From assembly GCF_001046855.1 (NCBI RefSeq), contig NZ_HF570958.1, positions 735,714 through 787,796 on the forward strand: a stretch of 52,083 bases of DNA, given 5' to 3'. Positions 1 to 8,164 of this stretch are shown piece after piece; positions within the stretch are counted from its first letter, which is position 1, and each line of letters starts with the position of its first letter. The DNA comes from Nostocoides japonicum T1-X7 (lineage in GTDB: Bacteria > Actinomycetota > Actinomycetes > Actinomycetales > Dermatophilaceae). Under the pieces are notes generated by a model. The model searched no databases. It was not told the DNA's origin and saw nothing but the letters and a program-made list of their open reading frames with translations. Made by a program: the position numbers and the translations under genes.

Positions 1-50
1 GGGCGAGAGAGTGACCGTCCGGCGCGGGCGAGAGAGTGACCGCCCGCGCA
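1..50. repeat. 25-bp tandem direct repeat cut by the window edge
   Basis: The block starting at base 1 (GGGCGAGAGAGTGACCG) recurs at base 26, a period of 25 bp, with one difference (GTCC versus GCCC). The array may continue to the left of the window. No protein-coding signal accompanies it. Confidence 0.6.
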
Positions 51-236
51 GGAGAGGGTGGTGGTGCCGGGCCGGGAGCGCCTCACGGCGCGTGGCCGCT
101 CGTAGCGGCTGAAATTGGGACCCGGGGCTGCCGCAGCCCGGCACCGCCCACGACTCTAACCCGATCGGGTGGTCCGATGTTCCCGGAAGGGCTGGTTGCC
201 GCCCCCGATCGGGTGCGTGACGTCCCCACGTCACCC

Positions 237-303
237 TTGCGGCAGGTGCGGGCATTCCGTGGTCGGAACGGCTCCGCGACCACGACAACCCCGCACCTGC
301 CGA
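237..303. repeat. Imperfect inverted repeat, relative of the 123-bp units
   Basis: The arms CGGCAGGTGCGGG and CCCGCACCTGCCG enclose a second inverted pair around CGTGGTCG and CGACCACG. The outer arms and the TTCCGTGGTCG stretch match, in the opposite orientation, the ends of the 123-bp units at 421-666. It therefore looks like a diverged, inverted member of the same family. It could fold as a long cruciform or RNA hairpin. Confidence 0.55.
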
Positions 304-330
304 CTTGATGCCGTCCCGACGCGACGCGTC

Positions 331-390
331 GATTCCTTGTGGGGAAGATGGTTAGCGTCATAGCTCTAACCATCTTCCCCACAAGGAATC
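331..390. repeat. Perfect 25-bp inverted repeat with 10-nt loop
   Basis: Bases 331-355 and 366-390 are perfect reverse complements (core TTGTGGGGAAGATGG) around the loop CGTCATAGCT. A second copy lies at 9151-9198 in the opposite orientation with an identical loop sequence. It may be a bidirectional terminator or a mobile palindromic element. The conserved loop argues against a plain terminator. Confidence 0.75.
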
Positions 391-420
391 GGCAGCGCCG
401 AACGACTCGGTCCGGTTCAC

Positions 421-666
421 GCCTCCTCCCGCACGTGCCGAGAAGATGTCGCCGAATCTCGACCTGGACAGCAACAACTCGGCACGTACGGGGTTGTCGT
501 GGTCAGTCGGCCAACTCGACCACGGAAAGCCCACACCTGCCGGGCCTCCTCCCGCACGTGCCGAGAAGATGCCGCCGAATCCCGACCTGGACAGCAACGA
601 CTCGGCACGTGCGGGGTTGTCGTGGACAGTTGGGCAACTCGACCACGGAAAGCCCACACCTGCCGG
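421..666. repeat. Two tandem 123-bp repeat units
   Basis: Unit 1 (421-543) and unit 2 (544-666) are near-identical. Each begins GCCTCCTCCCGCACGTG and ends with the ACCACGGAAAGCCCACACC stretch. Inside each unit, the CCGCACGTGCCGAG arm pairs with a later CTCGGCACGT-CGGGG arm, so each can form a large stem. Open frames cross the array on both strands but none looks like a protein. With 237-303 this accounts for most of the gene-free first 710 bases. Confidence 0.7.
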
Positions 667-710
667 GCCGGCTCCCGACCTGGAGAACCCCCACCTGGCC
701 CTTCCTGGTG

Positions 711-1361
711 TCAGATGAGCTCACCGGCGCGCCACAACTGGGCGCAGGCGTGCAGATCGTGGCTCGTCTGGAGCATCGAGGCCGCTCGGCGGGTCAGCGA
801 GCTCGCGGCGAGGCCGGCGTCGGTGGGGCCGTGCGCGTCCCCGGCGATGTCGGCCCGCCCCGCGGAGATCACCGCGCAGAACGCGGACGCACGGTCGAGG
901 GCGATGGCGAGGTCGCCTTCGAAGACGCCGGCGAGGACGTCGTCGGTCAATCGGCGAACCTCATCCGCCCCGGGCGGCTCGGCGACGCCGGCGACGGCAT
1001 GGCTGACGTCGGTGAAGCGGATGCCGGCCGCATACTCCCTGCTCACCTCGGTCGGTGACCGGCGCACCCACTCGCGGATGGCATACAGGCGCCAGAGCGC
1101 ACCGGGCAGTGACCGGGCCGGCCGGTCGCTCCACAGGTCGGCGATCGTCGAGAGGCCGAGGTCGTCGACGAGGTCGACGAGCCGCCTGGTGATGGCGGGG
1201 TCGTGGGCGGCCCGTCCGGCACCGACGATGGCGGCGGCGGTCTCGTGGGCGGCCTCGGTGATCTCCGCGGGGCCGCGGGCGATGCCGCCGTACTCCTCGA
1301 TGGCGTCCGGACCGAGCGGAGCTGGTCGACGGGGGACGGCGCGTCCGGGATCACTGGACAT
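711..1361 (-). CDS. Conserved hypothetical protein, 216 aa
   Basis: I do not recognise a family. The protein is alanine- and arginine-rich, has no signal peptide or membrane segment, and reads as a compact helical cytoplasmic protein. It has a central WRLYAIREWVRRSP stretch and a C-terminal half rich in small residues. It starts at ATG 1361 and ends 50 bases right of the 123-bp repeat array, with the tRNA-Lys gene 137 bases upstream. Strong G/C third-position bias in this frame supports a real gene. It appears monocistronic. Confidence 0.7.
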   Translation of the reverse strand: MSSDPGRAVPRRPAPLGPDAIEEYGGIARGPAEITEAAHETAAAIVGAGRAAHDPAITRRLVDLVDDLGLSTIADLWSDRPARSLPGALWRLYAIREWVRRSPTEVSREYAAGIRFTDVSHAVAGVAEPPGADEVRRLTDDVLAGVFEGDLAIALDRASAFCAVISAGRADIAGDAHGPTDAGLAASSLTRRAASMLQTSHDLHACAQLWRAGELI

Positions 1362-1497
1362 GTCGTTCAGTCTGGCACTCCCGCGCCGGTGCGCACTCTT
1401 TGGTCAGGAACAGCCTGGCGTCGTCATGGTCCTCCCGAGGCTCGGTCTGTCGCCGACGAGGGCCCGCGCCCCGGCCTGCCGTAGGCTTTCGGGCCGA

Positions 1498-1570
1498 GGG
1501 CCTCTAGCTCAACTGGCAGAGCTGCGGACTTTTAATCCGTAGGTTGTGGGTTCGAGCCCCACGGGGCCCA
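1498..1570 (+). tRNA. tRNA-Lys (anticodon TTT)
   Basis: A full cloverleaf is visible: acceptor GGGCCTC pairing with GGGGCCC (one G-U), D-arm with AGCTCAACTGGCAGAGCT, anticodon loop CTTTTAA giving TTT, T-arm GTGGG-TTCGAGC-CCCAC, discriminator A. CCA is not encoded. The gene is 73 nt long. Confidence 0.95.
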
Positions 1571-1800
1571 CACAAACCTGCAGGTCAGGGGCCCTTCACG
1601 CGTGAAGCCGAGGGTTCGGAGGCCTCGGCGAACTGCACCAATCAATAATCTGCGGCGCACGTCTGCGTCGCTTGGCGTCTCTAGCGGTCTCGCCGACGCA
1701 GTCTTCCAGCGAGAGCCAGCAGGGCTGCTCGGGACTGCTTCACGGATAGGTGACACCGAGTCCGTGGTGCCGTGAGGTGCCGCGGGAGAGGATGCGCACC

Positions 1801-1995
1801 ATGCCCAAGCCCCATCCGAAGGAGTTCCGCGACGACGTCGTCCGGGTCGCCCACCAGCATCAGCGGGGGGTGACGTTGATGCAGGTCGCGAAGGACTTCG
1901 GGATCTCCGAGTCCTGTCTGAGGAACTGGGTCGCCCACGCCGATCGAGACGCCGGGCTGCGCCCGGAGCAGGACCGCGCCGAGTCCCATGAGCGG
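1801..1995 (+). pseudogene. IS3-family transposase OrfA remnant
   Basis: From ATG 1801 the frame encodes about 63 residues typical of IS3-group OrfA (HTH_Tnp_1): a KEFRDDVVRVA start, then a helix-turn-helix with VAKDFGISESCLRNWV, then a DAGLRPEQDRAES linker. After about 1990 the similarity stops inside a run of seven G residues and the frame carries unrelated sequence. The OrfA C-terminal leucine zipper and all of OrfB (the DDE catalytic protein) are absent, so this is dead. It lies 230 bases downstream of tRNA-Lys. The rest of 1571-2146 shows no convincing gene. Confidence 0.8.
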
Positions 1996-2146
1996 CGGGG
2001 GGGCCAAGCGGCGACGTGGTCGACGAACTCGACCAGCAGCGCGACCACGTCATCGGTTGCTCGTGAGCCCATAGCGACCAGGTCCGACACACGGCTCCCC
2101 CGCATGGTCGGCCGGCCATCTCCGGGCACACCGGCCAGGCCCGGTG

Positions 2147-2614
2147 CTACCTGGAGAGCGGCAGGGGCCGGGGCGGGACAGGGGTGGAGACGACGAGAGA
2201 GGTGACCGTCTGCCCGTGGGCGAGGAACTGGTCGAGGACCGATTCGAGTCCTTCGACCGACGGGGCATGGACCTTGAGAAGGAAGCAGTCCTCGCCGGTG
2301 ATGCGGTAGCACTCGCTGACCTGCTCGACGGACCGCGCGAGCGCGGCCAGCTTCTCGAGCCGTCCGGGTGCGGGCCGGATCCGGACGAACGCGGTGACCG
2401 GGAGCCCGAGGGACGCGGGGTCGACGTCCATGCGGAAGCCGGTGATCACGCCACTGGCGCGCATCCGCTGCACCCGCTCGGTCACGGCCGGCGCGGACAT
2501 CCCGACGCGCCGCGCGAGCTCGGACATCGTGATCCGGGGGTCGGCGTGCAGCTCGGCGAGCAGGCGGGCGTTGACATCGTCGATCCGGTCATCATGGAAG
2601 CCACGGTCAGTCAC
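2147..2614 (-). CDS. Lrp/AsnC family transcriptional regulator
   Basis: About 155 aa. The N-terminal winged helix-turn-helix reads DDVNARLLAELHADPRITMSELA followed by VGMSAPAVTERVQRM, as in Lrp/AsnC proteins. The C-terminal half is the RAM effector domain (FVRIRPAP, then YRITGEDCFLLKV). I start it at GTG 2614 because AAGGTGAG lies just upstream; an in-frame ATG at 2629 is the alternative. It is transcribed divergently from an EamA exporter, a typical arrangement for an amino-acid-sensing regulator controlling an amino-acid exporter. The ligand cannot be read from the sequence. Confidence 0.9.
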   Translation of the reverse strand: MTDRGFHDDRIDDVNARLLAELHADPRITMSELARRVGMSAPAVTERVQRMRASGVITGFRMDVDPASLGLPVTAFVRIRPAPGRLEKLAALARSVEQVSECYRITGEDCFLLKVHAPSVEGLESVLDQFLAHGQTVTSLVVSTPVPPRPLPLSR

Positions 2615-2631
2615 GCATCTCACCTTCATAT

Positions 2632-2644
2632 CGTTGAAGCAACG
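2632..2644. promoter_or_regulatory. Candidate Lrp-type operator
   Basis: A 13-bp perfect palindrome (CGTTG-AAG-CAACG) lies between the divergent Lrp-like regulator and the EamA exporter, just upstream of the regulator start. Position and symmetry suggest autoregulation or exporter control. No known consensus was matched. Confidence 0.4.
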
Positions 2645-2702
2645 CAGTCTAGACCTACAGGATCCTATGGCATACCGAGCGTATGCCTTCGACAATGGGG
2701 AG

Positions 2703-3659
2703 ATGGCCACCGACCGGGCCGCGACGGGCAGCGGACGACGCACCGGCCGAGCCGGCCTCGTGGAGCGGTTGCCGCCGGTGTCGTTCTTCGGGGTCAGCGC
2801 GGTCTTCCACTACCTGGGCCCCTCGCTCGCGGTGCTGCTGTTCGCCCATGTCGGGGTGCTCGGCGTGGCCTGGCTGCGGATCGCGTCGGCCGCGGTCGTG
2901 TTCGGCTGCTGGCGCTCACCGTGGCGGCTGTGGCAGCGCCTCGACATCTCCCAACGGCGCGTCCTCGTCGGGCTGGGTGTGGTTCTCGCCGCCATGAACT
3001 CGCTGTTCTACCTGGCGTGCGACCGGCTCCCGCTGTCCACCGTCGGGGCGATCGAGTTCCTCGGCACGGTCGCGCTGGCCACGCTCGGAGCCCGGACGCA
3101 TCGCAACGCGCTCGCCCTCGCCCTGGCAGTCGGTGGCGTCTTCGTCCTCACCGACCTCCGCATCACCGGCGAGCCGCTCGGGTTCGTCTTCGCCTTCGGC
3201 AACTGCGTCCTGTTCATGCTCTACGTGATCCTCGGCCACCACATCGCCACGACCCCGATCGCTCCGATCCAGGACGCCCCTCGGCGTGACCCGATGAGCG
3301 GGATCGACCAGCTCGGGGCCTCGATGCTCATCGCCGCCCTCGCCGCCACTCCGATCGGCGTCGCGGCCGCCGTGCCCGCCCTCACGCACCCGTGGTGGCT
3401 CGCCTGGGGCGTCGGGGTGGGTGTCTGCAGCTCGGTGATCCCCTACGTCACCGACCAGCTCGCCATGGCCCGCCTGCCTCGCGCGACCTTCGCCCTCATG
3501 CTCGCCCTCCTGCCGGCGATGGCCACGGTCATCGGCCTCGTCGTCCTCGGCCAGGTCCCCGGGTGGCGTGACCTGCTCGGGATCGCCCTCGTCGTATGCG
3601 GCGTCGCGCTCCACCATGACGGGGTGCCTGCCCGTGACGAACAGCGACGGCCTGGTTGA
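2703..3659 (+). CDS. EamA/RhtA-like metabolite exporter
   Basis: 318 aa with about ten hydrophobic segments and two repeated EamA halves. The first half runs through FFGVSAVFHYLGPSLAVLLF and the LRIASAAVVFG segment; the second ends with VVLGQVPGWRDLLGIALVV. This matches the RhtA (threonine/homoserine efflux) branch of the drug/metabolite transporter superfamily. ATG 2667 is an in-frame alternative that would add 12 residues. It is divergent from an Lrp-type regulator, suggesting amino-acid-induced export. A strong stem-loop follows the stop codon. Confidence 0.88.
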   Translation: MATDRAATGSGRRTGRAGLVERLPPVSFFGVSAVFHYLGPSLAVLLFAHVGVLGVAWLRIASAAVVFGCWRSPWRLWQRLDISQRRVLVGLGVVLAAMNSLFYLACDRLPLSTVGAIEFLGTVALATLGARTHRNALALALAVGGVFVLTDLRITGEPLGFVFAFGNCVLFMLYVILGHHIATTPIAPIQDAPRRDPMSGIDQLGASMLIAALAATPIGVAAAVPALTHPWWLAWGVGVGVCSSVIPYVTDQLAMARLPRATFALMLALLPAMATVIGLVVLGQVPGWRDLLGIALVVCGVALHHDGVPARDEQRRPG

Positions 3660-3691
3660 GATGGACGATGGGGACCCGGCCGGCTGAAGGG

Positions 3692-3720
3692 CACCGGCGC
3701 CGCGGATCGCGGCGCCGGTG
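3692..3720. terminator. Strong stem-loop after the exporter gene
   Basis: A 12-bp perfect stem (CACCGGCGCCGC / GCGGCGCCGGTG) closes on the loop GGATC, 33 bases after the EamA stop. No T-run follows, which is usual for high-GC actinobacterial terminators. Confidence 0.65.
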
Positions 3721-3892
3721 ACATGGCCCTGACCACTGTGAGGGCAGTTGGCTGAGCACGCATGCGACTCGGACTTCGCGGTGCTGTCGATCTCCGCAGA
3801 TCATGCGATCGCCGCGTCGGCACTGCCTCCGCATCACTGTGACCCATTCGACGGGATGATCGGCCAGGCGCTCGTCGAAGGCTTGACGGTGG

Positions 3893-4846
3893 TCAACCGT
3901 CGGCGAGTCTGCCGTCTCGCGCGCGCAGCCACAGCAGAGCCGCCACCGCCTGTCGACGCTGGAAGTCGCGCACGGTCGGCAGGCCGGGCGGCGCGGGAAG
4001 CAGGCAACGACTGGCGAAGAAGCCGGCGACCGCGGCGATGAGCGCATCGATCGCAGGGGCTTCCACATCGCGGGTGAGTGGGTGACGGCGCACGACATGT
4101 TCCGGGTCCAGCCCCAGCAGCGCGAAGCTGGGCAGTGCGAGCACCAGGTCGACCCAGGGCCCGCCGACGCAAGCCTCGGGCCAATCGACGACAACGACAT
4201 CGCCGGTCGCGGTGATCAGCATGTTGTCGGCCCGTAGGTCGCCGTGGAGCAGGCAGGTCCCGGCGCTCGCTCGCGCCCAGGCCGCCTCCAGCTCGGCGAG
4301 CCGTGGGACCGTTCGCGGTATCCAGGAGCCGAGGTCGACCAGACCGGGCGGCACACCCTGGCGACAGAAGGCGGCCCAGTTGCCGAAATCGTCCGCGCAG
4401 GCCTCAGCGAAGGTGGGCGCCCGAAGCGGGGCCGGGTCCAACGACGCCGCCAAGCGCGAATAGACGTCCAGGACGGCGACCGCATCATCCGGGCGGCTGA
4501 GATCCGGAGGTCGACCGTCGACGTGCTCGAAGGCCAGCACCACCCAATCGGCCAGTTCGAACCACCACCGGAGCCGAGGAGCAGGGGCCGCGGACGGCAG
4601 TGCGGCACTGACGGTCGCCTCGCGACGGTACATCGCAGGTCCTTCAGGCGTGACCGCCGCGGAGATCGCCTTGACGAAGACCTGGAGACCGGAGTCGGAC
4701 TCCAGCACGCTCGCCAGCCCCGGGGTGAACCCGCCCGGCATGCTTGTCGCGCTTCGGACGGAGCCTCCGAGCCGCTCCTCGACCTCGGCGCGGACCACTG
4801 CCGGCAGGTCCGCCCACGAGACCCGGTTGCGACCACCGACGACCAT
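3893..4846 (-). CDS. Aminoglycoside-phosphotransferase-fold kinase family protein
   Basis: 317 aa with the APH kinase signature. The catalytic loop is LLHGDLRADNML (Brenner motif HGDxxxxN) and the metal-binding segment VVVDWPEA follows. The N-lobe carries VFVKAIS with the likely ATP-binding lysine, and MYRREATVSAALP with the paired glutamate. Family members phosphorylate small molecules such as antibiotics, sugars or acyl-CoA precursors; the substrate is not predictable here. It stands alone: the 200 bases to the next gene hold nothing recognisable. It does not resemble the ACAD10/11-type kinase branch. Confidence 0.85.
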   Translation of the reverse strand: MVVGGRNRVSWADLPAVVRAEVEERLGGSVRSATSMPGGFTPGLASVLESDSGLQVFVKAISAAVTPEGPAMYRREATVSAALPSAAPAPRLRWWFELADWVVLAFEHVDGRPPDLSRPDDAVAVLDVYSRLAASLDPAPLRAPTFAEACADDFGNWAAFCRQGVPPGLVDLGSWIPRTVPRLAELEAAWARASAGTCLLHGDLRADNMLITATGDVVVVDWPEACVGGPWVDLVLALPSFALLGLDPEHVVRRHPLTRDVEAPAIDALIAAVAGFFASRCLLPAPPGLPTVRDFQRRQAVAALLWLRARDGRLADG

Positions 4847-5052
4847 GGGCTGCTCCTTGCCTCGGGCGCTCCGTCAGGAGCGGTGACCATGGCTCCAGTG
4901 TCGCTCCCACGAGGTTCTCTTGTGGTGAGCCGAGGTCGCGGCGGCGAGCGGTCCTCCGACGACGAGGTGCCGGTTCACGGGGGCATACCCAGGAGGTCTG
5001 GTGATGGCGGCCGGCGCAGCGGCGCCACGAGATGGCCGACGCGGCGTTCCCG

Positions 5053-5814
5053 CTAGAGGCCGCCCGCGACGCGGATCGTGGCGCCGGTGACATAGCGCGC
5101 CTCGTCACCGAGGAGCCACGTGATCGCCGGAGCGATGTCGGACGGCTCGGCGGCGCGTCCCAGGGGAACCCGCGCGGCGACGCGGTCGGCCCGGCCGGGG
5201 TCGCCGGCGGCCGCGTGGATCTCCGTGCGCACGATGCCCGGCGCGACAGCGTTCACACGCACCCCTTCGGTGGCCAGTTCGCGCGCCAGGCCGACGGTGA
5301 GCGCGTCGACACCCGCCTTGGCGGCGGCATAGTGCACGTACTCGTGGGCGCTGCCGAGCGTCGCCGCCGACGACGAGACGTTGACGATGGCTCCGCCGCG
5401 CCCGCCGTGACGCGTCGACATGAGCTGCGCCGCCCGCCGGGCGCACAGCACCGTGCCGAGGAGGTTCACGTCGATGACCCGCCGGATCACCTCGACCGGT
5501 GTGTCGGCGAGATCGCCGATGTGCAGCGTGAGCCCCGCATTGTTGACCAGACCGGTCACCCCTCCGAAGCGCTCCACGGCCGCGTCGAACAACACCTCGG
5601 CGCCCGGCTCGGTGCTCACCTCGGCCCGCACGACGAGGCATTCCGCACCGGCCCGTCGAGCCGCGGCCGCGGTGCGCTCGGCGGCGTCCTCGTCGCTCAG
5701 GAAGCCGACGACGAGGGCATGACCGGCGGCCGCCAGCAGCTCGACGGTCGCTGCGCCGATGCCCCGCCCGCCGCCGGTCACGACGGTCACGGGCCGCCCG
5801 CCTGGTCCGGTCAT
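5053..5814 (-). CDS. SDR family NAD(P)-dependent oxidoreductase
   Basis: 253 aa Rossmann-fold classical short-chain dehydrogenase. Cofactor motif TGGGRGIG is near residue 13, NNAG follows in the middle, then catalytic Ser in NVSSSAA and YxxxK in YAAAKAG, and a C-terminal YVTGATIRVAGG. Start ATG 5814 has GAGGAG three bases upstream. It is the last gene of the minus-strand set SDR-FMO-SDR, 146 bases after the monooxygenase, and probably oxidises or reduces an alcohol/ketone in the same pathway. Confidence 0.92.
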   Translation of the reverse strand: MTGPGGRPVTVVTGGGRGIGAATVELLAAAGHALVVGFLSDEDAAERTAAAARRAGAECLVVRAEVSTEPGAEVLFDAAVERFGGVTGLVNNAGLTLHIGDLADTPVEVIRRVIDVNLLGTVLCARRAAQLMSTRHGGRGGAIVNVSSSAATLGSAHEYVHYAAAKAGVDALTVGLARELATEGVRVNAVAPGIVRTEIHAAAGDPGRADRVAARVPLGRAAEPSDIAPAITWLLGDEARYVTGATIRVAGGL

Positions 5815-5960
5815 GCGCTCCTCGCCCTCCGCGCGGACAACACCGCTCGCTCGGTCGCCATTGTCCACGATGGCGGTCCCGGCTCCCCGGGCTCCCGACG
5901 ACGGCCCGCGACGGTCGGCGAGGGTCCCGGCGTCGGGCCGGATCAGGGGGCGACGGCGGC

Positions 5961-7244
5961 TCAGCCGGCGACGGTGGCGGGCTGGTGCTCGAGGGCGTCG
6001 AGGAGACGCTCGGTGTCGGCGAGCTGGCCGAGCCACACATCGCGGACGATGTCGATGCGGTCCTCGGGCTCCTGGAGGCTCCCGAGGTATGCCGCGATCC
6101 CGGCTCCCGCACCACCGACCCGTTCGTGCAGCCCGATCATGCGGGCGACGACCTTCGCCTGGACGCCGTAGATGGGGATCTGCGGCCCTCGTGGGGCGAT
6201 GAGGCCGATGAAGTACAGCTTCTCCAGCCCCTCCGGGACGATGCCCGCGCCGTAGCGCACCGGCACCTCGCGCTGCCGGCGCAGGAGGGACTCGTCGAGG
6301 AACGGCACGCTCGCGTGGAAGCCCGTCGCCCAGAGGATCGTGTCGTAGTCCCGGGAGGTGCCGTCGGCGAAGTGGACCGTGCGCCCGTCGAACCGCTCGA
6401 TCCCCGGGCGAACCGTGACCCGGCCGTGGTGGATCCAGTAGAGGAGCAGGTCGTTGACGACCGTCGCCCCCTCCGCGAGGCTGCGATGCTTGGGAACCGG
6501 CAGACCCGGGTAGTCCTTGTTCTCGCCGATCGACACGCGGGCGAGGAGCCGGGCGATGAGGTCCTGCTCGGACGGGGAGAACTCCGCGAGGAAGTCGAGC
6601 TGCTGCCGGGGGCGGCCGAAGTACATCTTCGGCTGGAAGTACCTCCCGTCGCGGACGACGATGTCGGCCTCGAGCCGGTGCTGGGCCACGTCGACGGCCA
6701 GGTCGCAACCGGAGTTGCCGGCGCCGACGACGAGGACTCGGGTGCCCTCGATGTCGTCGGTGTTGGAGTACTCGCTGGAGTGCAGCTGCTTGCCCGTGAA
6801 CTCGCCGGGCACGTCGGGGATCTTCGCGTCCCACAGGTGGCCGTTGGCGACGAGGACGCCGTCGTACGTGCCCGTCCCGCGGCTCGTCGTGACGACCCAG
6901 CCCGCCGACCCGACGGGGCCCTCGGTCGGCACGGGGGTGACCGACTCGACCGCCGTGTCGAACTGGATGACGTCGTAGAGCCCGCGCTCCTCGGCATACG
7001 ACTCGATGTAGGCGCGCACCTGGTCCCGCCGCGGGAAGTGCGGGTACTCGCCGGGCATCGGGAAGTCCTCGAAGTGGGTCATGTCCCGGGAGGTGATGAG
7101 GTGGAGCGCGTCATAGTCGGTATGCCAGTGGCCTCCGACGCGGTCGGTCTTCTCGAAGCAGTCGGCCTCGTGCCCGGCGGCGCGCAGCTCGTGCAGGGCG
7201 GAGACGCCGGCGGCTCCGGCGCCGATGACGCAGTAGCGGGGCAT
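5961..7244 (-). CDS. Flavin-containing monooxygenase (FMO/Baeyer-Villiger type)
   Basis: 427 aa. The FAD-binding motif VIGAGAAG lies at the N-terminus. The FMO fingerprint FxGxxxHxxxY is present as FTGKQLHSSEY near residue 150, followed by the NADPH motif VVGAGNSG and the ATG-containing ATGFHAS segment. It uses NADPH and O2 to oxygenate a nucleophilic heteroatom or a ketone; the substrate is unknown. Start ATG 7244 has AAAGGA upstream. It is flanked by two SDR genes in the same orientation, and a LysR gene is divergent beyond them, suggesting an inducible alcohol-to-ketone-to-ester route. Confidence 0.92.
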   Translation of the reverse strand: MPRYCVIGAGAAGVSALHELRAAGHEADCFEKTDRVGGHWHTDYDALHLITSRDMTHFEDFPMPGEYPHFPRRDQVRAYIESYAEERGLYDVIQFDTAVESVTPVPTEGPVGSAGWVVTTSRGTGTYDGVLVANGHLWDAKIPDVPGEFTGKQLHSSEYSNTDDIEGTRVLVVGAGNSGCDLAVDVAQHRLEADIVVRDGRYFQPKMYFGRPRQQLDFLAEFSPSEQDLIARLLARVSIGENKDYPGLPVPKHRSLAEGATVVNDLLLYWIHHGRVTVRPGIERFDGRTVHFADGTSRDYDTILWATGFHASVPFLDESLLRRQREVPVRYGAGIVPEGLEKLYFIGLIAPRGPQIPIYGVQAKVVARMIGLHERVGGAGAGIAAYLGSLQEPEDRIDIVRDVWLGQLADTERLLDALEHQPATVAG

Positions 7245-7276
7245 TCGAACGGTCCTTTCGGTGCGTGATGATGGGG

Positions 7277-8017
7277 TCAGCGGATGACGTCGCCGCCGCT
7301 GAGGACGACGGTCTCGCCGGTCATGAAGCCCGCGTCCGGGCCGGCCAGCAGCTCGACCCAGTGGGCGATCTCGCGCGGCCGGGCGACCCGGCCGAGGGGG
7401 ATGGCGGCGGCCGCCTCGGCCATCCGGCCGGTCGCCGCATTGCCCGGTGTGTCGACCCACCCGGGAGCGATGGCGTTGACCCGGATGCCGCGGCCGGCCA
7501 GCTCGAGGGCGAGGGACTTGGTGAGCATGACGACCGCGGCCTTGGACGCGCCGTAGAGCAGCTGTCCACGCGAGACGGTGAAGGCGTCCACGGACGCGAA
7601 GTTGACGACGGCCGACCCCTCGCCGAGGTATGGCGATGCCTCGGCGGTGACGTTGAGGACGCCGAGGACGTTGACGTCGAAGATCCGGCGATAGGTCGCA
7701 TCGTCGAAGGTGTCGAGCGTCGTCGGCGGATAGACCCCGGCGATGTTCGCGACGAGCTGGATCCTCGGAGAGGAGTCGCCATCCGTCGCCGCCGGTCGCG
7801 ACGCTCCCCCGGCCCCGGCGAGGTATGCCGTTACGGCGTCGGCGACCTGGCGCCGGTCGGTGACATCGACGGCGACGGTCTCGAGCGTCCGGCCGCCCGT
7901 GGCATACCTCGTCGCCACCCGGTCGAGAGCCAGGACGTCCCATCCGCCCTCGGCGAGGACCTCGGCCGTGGCCCGACCCATGCCGCTCGCTGCTCCGGTG
8001 ACGACGGCTGTCGGCAT
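7277..8017 (-). CDS. SDR family oxidoreductase
   Basis: 246 aa classical SDR. It has the TGAASGMG cofactor motif at residues 7-14, an N-A-G variant as VANIAGVYPP, catalytic Ser in NFASVDAF, and YxxxK in YGASKAA. The C-terminal MTGETVVLSGG is typical. An insertion rich in Ala, Gly and Ser follows the third strand (GAGGASRPAATDGDSS), unusual for the family. SD GGAGA precedes ATG 8017. It is probably the first gene of the SDR-FMO-SDR operon, divergent from LysR. Confidence 0.92.
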   Translation of the reverse strand: MPTAVVTGAASGMGRATAEVLAEGGWDVLALDRVATRYATGGRTLETVAVDVTDRRQVADAVTAYLAGAGGASRPAATDGDSSPRIQLVANIAGVYPPTTLDTFDDATYRRIFDVNVLGVLNVTAEASPYLGEGSAVVNFASVDAFTVSRGQLLYGASKAAVVMLTKSLALELAGRGIRVNAIAPGWVDTPGNAATGRMAEAAAAIPLGRVARPREIAHWVELLAGPDAGFMTGETVVLSGGDVIR

Positions 8018-8069
8018 GGGTCTCCTCGGATGCGGTGGCGGCTCGGGTGGACTCCCGTTCAGGGCACGG

Positions 8070-8087
8070 TTGTCGGCTACCGGACAA
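8070..8087. promoter_or_regulatory. Candidate LysR-type operator
   Basis: An 18-bp interrupted palindrome (TTGTC-N8-GACAA) lies in the 147-bp gap between the SDR operon and the divergent LysR gene. It has the size and symmetry of LysR recognition sites. Confidence 0.4.
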
Positions 8088-8164
8088 GTATCGACGCGAC
8101 GATGCGTGCCCGTCGATGGCGTTCTTCCGAGCCCAGCCCAAGGCTGCGCCTATAGCCTGGGGGG

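Noticed and set aside
3893..4846. ACAD10/11-type kinase that would complete the HAD/ACAD set
   Set aside because: It has APH motifs, but the surrounding sequence is not like the ACAD10/11 kinase branch and it is 6 kb away on the other strand.
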